Assembly (NCBI GenBank): GCA_029940235.1
Contig: JAOZRI010000121.1
Coordinates: 1 to 6,928, forward strand
DNA: 6,928 nt
Origin: Desulfobacula sp.
GTDB taxonomy: Bacteria; Desulfobacterota; Desulfobacteria; Desulfobacterales; Desulfobacteraceae
Direction: 5' to 3'
The notes under the pieces were generated by a model, which did no database searches, was not told the origin of the DNA, and saw only the letters and a program-made list of their open reading frames with translations. This document shows positions 1 through 6,145 of the stretch, piece after piece. The position numbers and the translations under genes were made by a program. Numbering within the stretch: the first letter of the stretch is position 1; each line of letters starts with the position of its first letter.

Positions 1-17
1 ATGAAAATTAAATAAAC

Positions 18-46
18 TTTACAATTCTCATGTCAAATGGTATTAT
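18..46 (+). promoter_or_regulatory. Predicted sigma70-type promoter for the hsp20-lon gene group
   Basis: TTTACA at 18-23 matches the -35 consensus at five of six bases. TATTAT at 41-46 matches the -10 consensus at five of six. The spacer is exactly 17 bases, the optimum for housekeeping sigma factors. Transcription would start near base 53, leaving a leader of about 40 bases before the hsp20 ATG. I saw no sigma32-like element and no CIRCE (HrcA) operator, so classical heat-shock control is not evident here. The call is from pattern only; AT-rich DNA yields chance matches, but the spacing and placement are good. Confidence 0.6.
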
Positions 47-82
47 TACTGAATATCAGATGATCTGATTAAATGGTATCAT
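35..82 (+). repeat. Pair of 12-bp direct repeats flanking the leader palindrome
   Basis: AAATGGTATTAT at 35-46 and AAATGGTATCAT at 71-82 match at 11 of 12 bases, with starts 36 bases apart. The first copy contains the predicted -10 hexamer. The second lies just before the hsp20 ribosome binding site. The 15-bp palindrome at 55-69 sits between them. The arrangement could be regulator binding sites or a relic of a local duplication; the function is unknown. Confidence 0.45.
55..69. promoter_or_regulatory. Perfect 15-bp palindrome, candidate operator or leader hairpin
   Basis: ATCAGAT at 55-61 and ATCTGAT at 63-69 are exact reverse complements around a single central G at 62. The element begins within a few bases of the predicted transcription start and ends 25 bases before the hsp20 ATG. 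That is a typical position for a repressor operator. As RNA it could only form a weak hairpin, because a one-base loop is too tight and would open to at least three bases. I do not recognise the cognate regulator. Confidence 0.45.
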
Positions 83-83
83 C

Positions 84-88
84 AGGAG
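84..88 (+). promoter_or_regulatory. Ribosome binding site that fixes the hsp20 start
   Basis: AGGAG lies six bases before the ATG at 95. A TTG at 89 is in frame and would add two residues, but it abuts the AGGAG directly and cannot use it. The ATG at 95 is therefore the preferred start. Confidence 0.8.
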
Positions 89-94
89 TTGTAT

Positions 95-547
95 ATGAAG
101 CATATAGAAATTCGGTTTGGGGACAATCTTGAAAGACATGCAGCAGAAGAGAAATCTTTCGAAGAGATGTTCCAGGCTGTCAATCCCATGTTCTGTTTTT
201 CAAAACGCATCTGGAAGCCCCAAATGGACATCTTTGAAACAAGGACTAACATAATAATCCAGGCAGCCATTTCAGGTGTTAAAAAAGAAGATATTATAAT
301 TGAAGTGAGTAATAAAGCTGTAAAAATAACAGGTGTAAGGAAGAGTCACCACCCTGAAAGAACAGCGACATACAGACTTGCTGAAATTCAGTTCGGTCAG
401 TTTGAGCGGGTTTTATACCTGCCAAGTGTGATTGATGTTTCAAAAGTATCAGCCCTGTTTTCAGATGGTTTTCTTGAGCTTTCCCTGGAAAAATTATTAA
501 GAAAAAATATCAAGAGCAGAGACAATGTTGCCATAGATTTTATTTAA
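95..547 (+). CDS. Small heat-shock protein, Hsp20/alpha-crystallin family
   Basis: This encodes a 150-residue protein, the usual length for the family. Such proteins are cytoplasmic ATP-independent holdases that bind unfolding proteins and pass them to chaperones or proteases. The N-terminal 40 residues are variable and contain several Phe and Met residues, as expected for a substrate-binding arm. The alpha-crystallin domain spans about residues 41-132: it opens with PQMDIFE, continues with a SGVKKEDI turn, has an E-x-x-F-G-x-F-x-R segment near 97-105, and ends with the family signature A-L-F-S-D-G-F-L at about 120-127. A V-A-I triplet near residues 145-147 matches the C-terminal I/V-x-I/V oligomerisation motif. 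The gene is first in the group, follows a promoter and a palindrome, and lies 30 bases before lon, which suggests co-expression with that protease. Family assignment is secure; the paralogue is not identified. Confidence 0.93.
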   Translation: MKHIEIRFGDNLERHAAEEKSFEEMFQAVNPMFCFSKRIWKPQMDIFETRTNIIIQAAISGVKKEDIIIEVSNKAVKITGVRKSHHPERTATYRLAEIQFGQFERVLYLPSVIDVSKVSALFSDGFLELSLEKLLRKNIKSRDNVAIDFI

Positions 548-577
548 GTTATAGATTCCAAAAGGAACCAGTATATA

Positions 578-2929
578 ATGGATGATCTCAAACATCCCTT
601 ACCCAATAATTCTTTAGACAAGATCCCGGATATCCTTCCCATTCTTCCCATTGTTGATACCAACCTTTTCCCTAAAATGGTGCTGCCCCTGGTCTTGATT
701 CAACACGAAGCAATAGAGTTGATTGATGAAGCCATGGCAGGCAATAGAATGCTCGGGCTGCTTTTATCCAAGAGGTCTGACATTGATTCAAGACATACAG
801 CCGATGATTTACATCGCATAGGTACCATAGCAACTATTTTAAAAATGTCTAAAATGGAGGATGATAAAGCCCAATTGTTAATCCAGGGCATAAATCGTTT
901 CAAGGTTAAAAAATTTTTGCAGAATAAACATTATATGCAGGCACAAATCAATGTCCTGGCAAGTAAAAATAGCGGTCAAGATAAAGAAAACAGGGCTTTG
1001 ATGGCTAATCTTATTAAACAATATCAAAAAATTATAGATTTATCTCCAGGCCTTCCTGCAGAGATGGGACACATGGTTAAAACATTGCAGGAACCCAATG
1101 TCCTTGCAGATATGGTGGCATCCACCATTAATGCTCCTGTAAAAGAGAAACAGAAAGTAATTGAGCTTCTCGATGTCAATAGGCGCTTGAAAAAAGTAAC
1201 CCGACTTGCCAATGATCAATTGGAGATTCTTGAAATGGGTTCAAAAATTCAGTCCCAGGTAAAAGAGGATATGGATAAGCGCCAGAGAGAATACTATCTT
1301 CGTCAACAGCTTAAAGCCATTAGAGAAGAACTTGGTGAAACCGATAAAGAGAGCGTTGAAATAAAAGAGTATCGCATCAAGATTGAAAAAAAAGGTTTGT
1401 CAGAAGAGGCAAAAAAAGAAGCTGAACGTGAATTACAGCGTCTTGCAAGGATGCATCCCTCTTCTTCTGAATATGTAGTTGCATCAAGTTATCTTGACTG
1501 GCTGACATCCCTGCCATGGAATAAAAGTTCAAAAGACAAGCTTGATATAAAAAAGGCAAGAATAATACTGAATAATGACCATTATGGTCTTGAAAAACCA
1601 AAAAAAAGAGTTCTTGAATACCTTGCTGTCAGAAAGTTAAAACATGATTCCAAGGGCCCAATCCTCTGTTTTACAGGTCCTCCCGGGACAGGAAAAACAT
1701 CCCTTGGCAGATCCATTGCAAGAGCTCTCGGACGAAAATTTGTCAGAATTGCCCTTGGCGGAGTTCGTGATGAAGCAGAGATAAGAGGGCACAGAAGAAC
1801 CTATGTCGGGGCACTTCCCGGAAGAATTATTCAGAATTTAAGAAAAGCCGGTACAAACAACCCTGTATTTATGCTTGATGAAATTGACAAGGTAAGTTCT
1901 TCATATCACGGAGATCCCTCTTCTGCTCTTCTTGAAGTTCTTGATCCAGAGCAGAATTTTTCCTTTTCTGATCACTATCTTGATGTCTCATTTGATCTTT
2001 CCGATGTAATATTTTTAACCACGGCAAATGTACTCCACACTATTCCCGCACCCCTGCAAGACAGGATGGAAGTACTTGAATTAAATGGTTATACCGAGAT
2101 TGAAAAATTAAAAATTGCCACCCGATATCTTATTCCAAGGCAAAGACATGCCAATGGCCTTAAATCAACACAGATAAAGTTCACACCCGGGGCTGTTAAA
2201 AAAATTATTTCAGGATATACACGGGAATCTGGTTTGCGAAATCTTGAAAGGCAGATAGGGTCAGTTTGCAGAGGGGTTGCAAGTCAAATTGCCGAGAAAA
2301 AAGTGAAAAATTTTGTTGTAACGCAAAAGGATCTACACCCTATTTTAGGCCCTGCCCCAAATATGCCGGATATGGCTTTAAGAATTAACAGCCCCGGAGT
2401 TGTTGTGGGCCTTGCCTGGACACCCCATGGAGGGGAGATACTTTTTATCGAAGCCGTTGCAATGAAAGGCCGGCAAGGGCTTACCCTGACAGGGCAGCTT
2501 GGTGATGTCATGAAAGAGTCTGCACGTACAGCTTTAAGTTTTATCAGGGCAAATACAAAAAAATTAAATATTGATGACTCATTTTTTGATGACCACGATA
2601 TCCATATACATGTACCAGAAGGAGCTATTCCAAAAGATGGCCCTTCTGCCGGAGTGGCAATGTTAACCTGTCTTGTCTCTCTTATGACCAGAAGACGTGT
2701 GAAAAAACGCCTGGCAATGTCAGGAGAGATCACACTCAGAGGAGAGGTTCTTCCAGTGGGAGGAGTCAAAGAAAAGGTTATTGCAGCACACAGAGCAGGG
2801 ATTAGAACGATCCTTCTACCTTTATGGAATCAGAAAGATATGGAAGATGTGCCAGGTTATATAAAAGAATCCATTGAATTTCACTTTATAGATAAAATGA
2901 ACAATATCCTGGAACTGGCTTTTGACTGA
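578..2929 (+). CDS. lon: ATP-dependent Lon protease (LonA type)
   Basis: This 783-residue protein is essentially the length of E. coli Lon (784). It would form a cytoplasmic hexamer that unfolds and degrades misfolded and regulatory proteins. The N-terminal substrate-recognition domain covers about residues 20-210, starting at LPILPIVDTNLFP. A helical linker follows (RQREYYLRQQLKAIREEL, from about 236). The AAA+ module has Walker A GPPGTGKT at 367-374 (Lys373) and Walker B FMLDEIDK at 431-438. It also has a sensor-1 segment (TTAN) and a sensor-2 region (YTRESGLRNLERQI). The protease domain carries the catalytic Ser690 in DGPSAG and Lys733 in GGVKEK, 43 residues apart as in E. coli. All catalytic residues are intact. 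A modest AAAGGAA stretch at 561-567 precedes the ATG. The gene follows hsp20 by 30 bases and is 7 bases from the preferred rlpA start, which fits a polycistronic message. Confidence 0.98.
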   Translation: MDDLKHPLPNNSLDKIPDILPILPIVDTNLFPKMVLPLVLIQHEAIELIDEAMAGNRMLGLLLSKRSDIDSRHTADDLHRIGTIATILKMSKMEDDKAQLLIQGINRFKVKKFLQNKHYMQAQINVLASKNSGQDKENRALMANLIKQYQKIIDLSPGLPAEMGHMVKTLQEPNVLADMVASTINAPVKEKQKVIELLDVNRRLKKVTRLANDQLEILEMGSKIQSQVKEDMDKRQREYYLRQQLKAIREELGETDKESVEIKEYRIKIEKKGLSEEAKKEAERELQRLARMHPSSSEYVVASSYLDWLTSLPWNKSSKDKLDIKKARIILNNDHYGLEKPKKRVLEYLAVRKLKHDSKGPILCFTGPPGTGKTSLGRSIARALGRKFVRIALGGVRDEAEIRGHRRTYVGALPGRIIQNLRKAGTNNPVFMLDEIDKVSSSYHGDPSSALLEVLDPEQNFSFSDHYLDVSFDLSDVIFLTTANVLHTIPAPLQDRMEVLELNGYTEIEKLKIATRYLIPRQRHANGLKSTQIKFTPGAVKKIISGYTRESGLRNLERQIGSVCRGVASQIAEKKVKNFVVTQKDLHPILGPAPNMPDMALRINSPGVVVGLAWTPHGGEILFIEAVAMKGRQGLTLTGQLGDVMKESARTALSFIRANTKKLNIDDSFFDDHDIHIHVPEGAIPKDGPSAGVAMLTCLVSLMTRRRVKKRLAMSGEITLRGEVLPVGGVKEKVIAAHRAGIRTILLPLWNQKDMEDVPGYIKESIEFHFIDKMNNILELAFD

Positions 2930-2936
2930 TAATATT

Positions 2937-3779
2937 ATGGTACCTGTCCAACGCAGAAATTTGAAAAATTGGTATTGTGTAACAGCCTGTCAAATTCAGT
3001 ATATTCTGATATTGTTAATATTAACCTCTTTTGGGTGTTCAAGTGCCCTTGATTCGCAATATGGCACAAACTATATTCCTCCTGAAATATCATCGCCAAA
3101 ATATAAAACATCTTCATCGGGCAAAAAAACCGGAACCCAGAAACCCTATAGAATAAAAGGAGTAAAATATACTCCCATTGCAGATGCCGGTGGATTCTCA
3201 CAAAAAGGGCTTGCTTCATGGTATGGGAAAAAATTTCATGGTAGAAAAACTTCCAATGGTGAAACCTATAATATGTACGCCATGACAGCTGCCCATAAAA
3301 CTCTGCCCGTTAACACCTGGGTAAGTGTTCACAATCTTGAAAACAACCGGAAAATAGTGGTAAGAATTAATGACAGAGGCCCCTTTGTCCGGGGGAGAAT
3401 AATTGATCTCTCTTATACAGGGGCAAAACGTATCGGCATAGTCGGTCCTGGAACAGCAAGGGTTAAAATAACTGCTTTAGGGCAAGCCACATCATATTCT
3501 AAAAAAACTAAAATACCTGTTTCATTTAAGCCTGTTAATTATTGGAAAGGCAATTTTACAGTTCAGGTGGGAGCATTTAAAGAAAAAACCAATGCTTTAA
3601 ATTATAAATTCAAATTATCCAAAACCTATAAAAATGCTCATATTGTAATATACAAAGATTATAGAGGGATTTTTTACAGGGTAAGAATCGGCAGGTTTAC
3701 CAATGTTAAAGATGCTGATAGGTTTACTGAAAAAATTATTAACCAGGGCTTTCACACTGCCTTTGCTGTTGCAGAATAA
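2937..3779 (+). CDS. rlpA: RlpA-type septal ring lytic transglycosylase lipoprotein with SPOR domain
   Basis: This encodes 280 residues from the ATG at 2937. A basic N-region and a hydrophobic stretch (about 20-32) lead to a lipobox-like TSFGC, with Cys34 as the lipidated residue, so an outer-membrane lipoprotein facing the periplasm is likely. The double-psi beta-barrel domain spans about 91-185. It contains GLASWYG, SNGE (Glu109), AAHKTLP (His120) and NDRGPF (Asp146), the acidic/His/Asp set expected of RlpA enzymes that cleave glycan strands lacking stem peptides. A SPOR domain follows from about 205 (NFTVQVGAF) to the end and would bind denuded septal glycan. The start is uncertain. A TTG at 2922 is in frame, overlaps the lon stop by eight bases and has GGAA seven bases upstream, adding five residues; the ATG has no clear ribosome binding site. 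A TTG at 2961 would give a shorter signal peptide. Enzymatic activity is inferred from the family. Confidence 0.92.
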   Translation: MVPVQRRNLKNWYCVTACQIQYILILLILTSFGCSSALDSQYGTNYIPPEISSPKYKTSSSGKKTGTQKPYRIKGVKYTPIADAGGFSQKGLASWYGKKFHGRKTSNGETYNMYAMTAAHKTLPVNTWVSVHNLENNRKIVVRINDRGPFVRGRIIDLSYTGAKRIGIVGPGTARVKITALGQATSYSKKTKIPVSFKPVNYWKGNFTVQVGAFKEKTNALNYKFKLSKTYKNAHIVIYKDYRGIFYRVRIGRFTNVKDADRFTEKIINQGFHTAFAVAE

Positions 3780-3807
3780 AAACCACATGCGAGTCTTAAA
3801 AGCATAA

Positions 3808-6033
3808 ATGATCACCATCCAGGGAATCTTAGAACGTCTCACCTATCAAAACCCAGATAACCATTATACTATAGCTAAACTTCGTGTCAGGCAAATCAGT
3901 GATTGTGTAACCATTGTTGGGTATCTTGCAGGCGTTTTTGAAGGTGAAACTCTTGAGATCTCAGGAGAGTGGGTCAACCATCATAAATATGGGGATCAAT
4001 TTAAAATTGAAATTTATAATGTTGTTTTACCTGCTACGGTTTCAGGTATAAAAAAATATCTTGGTTCCGGCATGATTAAAGGAGTTGGTAAATCTCTTGC
4101 CGATAAAATAGTCAATCATTTTCAGGAGAATACCCTGGAGATAATAGAAAATGAACCTGAAAAATTAAGAGATATTCATGGGATCGGAAAAGCCAAGAAA
4201 CATCTTATTGAGGAGGCATGGAACAGACATCATGCAGTAAGACGAGTCATGCAGTTTTTACAAAAAAATGGAGCAGGCGTTGTCCATGCTGCTGCAATTC
4301 TCCAGACCTATGGCTCCCATGCAATGGATATTTTGCAAAACACCCCCTATCTTATTGCAAGAGATATCCCCAAGATAGGTTTTAAAATTGCAGATATAAT
4401 TGCCCTGCAGTCGGGTATAAAAAAAGATGATGACAAAAGGCTTGAGGCGTGTTTAATTTATACACTTTTGTCATTTGAGCAGGATGGTCATGTCTATGGG
4501 TTAAAAACAGATATTTTTAAGTTTGCTTCAAGAGTATCAGGAATAGAATATGATAAATTTGAGCTGGCATTGGAATCACTGACGGATTCAGATGAGGTTC
4601 AGATTGAGTATGTGCCAGGAGAAGAAAAATTAAATGACACAGACTCAGATAATGCAGAAGGGAACCATACAGGGTTGGCTAATAGAGAGCCAAGTGAGAT
4701 AAGGGTCTATCTCCCACGGCTTTATATGGCAGAGTCAGGTATTGCATCAAGAATAAAAGCTGTTCTATCCATGCCTCTTATTTCCCATGAAATCACAAAA
4801 GATAAAATTCTTGAAGAGATATTATCAAAACTTGCAGTTAAATTATCAGATGAGCAGTTAAATGTTGTTACAAAAGTATTGGGCGAAAAAATTGTGGTCA
4901 TCACAGGAGGCCCTGGAACCGGCAAAACAACCTTGATACGAGCCTTGTGTGAAATATTTAACATGCAGGATAAAAAAACTGTATTAAGCGCACCCACAGG
5001 ACGGGCGGCAAGACGGCTTTCAGAAGTAACAGGCAATAAAGCTTTTACCTTGCACAAACTTCTTGAGTTTGACCATGAAAATCAAACCTTTGGTAAAAAT
5101 TTTACCAACCCACTTAACTTAGATATATTTATTGTGGATGAAGCTTCAATGGTGGATACAATGCTTATGTATAAACTCATTGAAGCCATGCCGGCAACAG
5201 CCAGCCTGATCCTTGTGGGAGATACATTCCAGCTTCCTTCTGTGGGGCCCGGTAATGTATTATCTGATATTATTGAGTCTGACAGCATAAAAGTTTTTTC
5301 GTTGACAAAAATTTTCAGGCAGGCGCAAGAAAGCCCTATTATCACACATGCCCACAAGATTCGAAATGGTAAAATGCCTCAAATTAAAACTCTTGAATCA
5401 GATGATTTATCAGAGTTTTATTTTATTGAGAACCAAAGTTCTGAAAAAGTCGTACAAACCATTATTGAGCTTTGTTCAACACGAATCCATAGAGCTTTTC
5501 CCCACATCAATGAAATACAGGTTTTGACTCCCATGCATAGAGGAGAAGCAGGAACAATAAATTTAAACCAGCAGCTTCAAAAAACATTAAATAAATCTAA
5601 AAACGGTATAAAAACAAGGGACTTTATATTTAAACCCAATGATAAGGTTATGCATCTTAAAAATAATTATGAAAAAGATGTATTTAACGGAGATATAGGT
5701 ATTATCCATGAAATCATCAAATCTGAAGATAGAGTCATGGTGGATTATGATGGTCGTATCGTAGAATACGATATCCTGGAGCTTGACGAACTCAGTCTTG
5801 CCTATGCCATATCTGTCCATAAATCCCAGGGCAGCGAGTATTCAGCAGTCATTATTGCCCTGACAACTGCTCACTTTCCTCTGCTGCAGAGAAATCTTTT
5901 ATATACTGCCATGACCCGGGGAAAAAATCTTGTTATTATCGTTGGTTCTTCAAAAGCCCTTGAAACAGCATTTAATAATAATAAAACAGCCCTGCGCCTT
6001 TCAGGTCTTAAAGAAAAACTGATTAAACCTTAA
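3808..6033 (+). CDS. recD2: RecD2-type ATP-dependent DNA helicase (RecD/TraA family, YrrC-like)
   Basis: This 741-residue protein is a superfamily 1B 5'-3' DNA helicase of the long RecD2 class, typically found where RecBC partners are absent. It is linked to replication-fork upkeep and mismatch or recombinational repair. The N-terminus is the RecD2-specific part: an OB-like region (about 1-75), then helix-hairpin-helix segments near 83-104 (MIKGVGKSLADKI), 120-138 (IHGIGKAKKHL) and 187-200 (IPKIGFKIADII). Motor motifs follow: Walker A GGPGTGKTT at 367-375 (Lys373), Walker B DEASMVD at 444-450, LVGDTFQLPSVGPG from 469, FRQ at 503-505, an SH3-like segment near 608-660, YAISVHKSQGSEY around 666-678, and YTAMTRGK with arginine finger Arg704. 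A hydrophilic acidic stretch at about 267-297 joins the two halves. No strong ribosome binding site precedes the ATG, 28 bases after rlpA, but the N-terminal sequence fits the family from the first residues. Confidence 0.96.
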   Translation: MITIQGILERLTYQNPDNHYTIAKLRVRQISDCVTIVGYLAGVFEGETLEISGEWVNHHKYGDQFKIEIYNVVLPATVSGIKKYLGSGMIKGVGKSLADKIVNHFQENTLEIIENEPEKLRDIHGIGKAKKHLIEEAWNRHHAVRRVMQFLQKNGAGVVHAAAILQTYGSHAMDILQNTPYLIARDIPKIGFKIADIIALQSGIKKDDDKRLEACLIYTLLSFEQDGHVYGLKTDIFKFASRVSGIEYDKFELALESLTDSDEVQIEYVPGEEKLNDTDSDNAEGNHTGLANREPSEIRVYLPRLYMAESGIASRIKAVLSMPLISHEITKDKILEEILSKLAVKLSDEQLNVVTKVLGEKIVVITGGPGTGKTTLIRALCEIFNMQDKKTVLSAPTGRAARRLSEVTGNKAFTLHKLLEFDHENQTFGKNFTNPLNLDIFIVDEASMVDTMLMYKLIEAMPATASLILVGDTFQLPSVGPGNVLSDIIESDSIKVFSLTKIFRQAQESPIITHAHKIRNGKMPQIKTLESDDLSEFYFIENQSSEKVVQTIIELCSTRIHRAFPHINEIQVLTPMHRGEAGTINLNQQLQKTLNKSKNGIKTRDFIFKPNDKVMHLKNNYEKDVFNGDIGIIHEIIKSEDRVMVDYDGRIVEYDILELDELSLAYAISVHKSQGSEYSAVIIALTTAHFPLLQRNLLYTAMTRGKNLVIIVGSSKALETAFNNNKTALRLSGLKEKLIKP

Positions 6034-6145
6034 ATTTTGCCACCAGGCTGTTTGCATCCTCTGACATACCTGCAAGATCATTTGATTTGCTGCTGATCTC
6101 TTCTGTACTGTGGCTCATGTCCAGGAATATCTGTCTTGTCTTACC
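6023..6145 (-). pseudogene. Relic: extreme C-terminus of a methyl-accepting chemotaxis protein
   Basis: Read on the minus strand, 40 codons and a stop follow the upstream gene's stop directly, in the same frame. The translation begins GKTRQIFLDMSHSTEEISSK and ends DANSLVAKFKV. It closely resembles the last 35 or so residues of many chemotaxis receptors, where an S/T-E-E-I/L-x-x-x-A/S-x-x-L heptad helix closes with LV-x-K/R-FK-V/I. Everything else of a receptor (sensor, HAMP, signalling hairpin) is missing here. Its stop (6023-6025) lies inside the 3' end of recD2, an 11-base convergent overlap. An internal ATG at 6118-6116 could begin a 31-residue peptide, but I see no ribosome binding site. 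The simplest reading is a deletion scar that left the tail of a receptor gene. Resemblance is judged by eye from a short, low-complexity coiled-coil sequence, so the call is moderate. Confidence 0.55.

Noticed and set aside
1..15. ATG at the first base of the window
   Set aside because: It opens only four codons before a TAA and precedes the promoter. It is not a gene.
2284..2769. 161-codon open frame on the minus strand opposite the Lon protease domain
   Set aside because: It lies entirely inside lon, antisense to strongly conserved catalytic sequence, and its translation has no recognisable domain. It is a shadow of codon bias in lon.
3014..3025. Perfect 12-bp palindrome GTTAATATTAAC
   Set aside because: It is inside the hydrophobic signal-peptide codons of rlpA, where AT-rich Leu and Ile codons readily give chance palindromes. 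It is not placed like a regulatory site.
6075..6099. Inverted repeat AGATCA...TGATCT between the convergent genes, considered as a terminator
   Set aside because: The six-base arms are AT-rich with a 13-base loop, and no T-run follows on either strand. The bases are explained by the receptor-tail reading frame.
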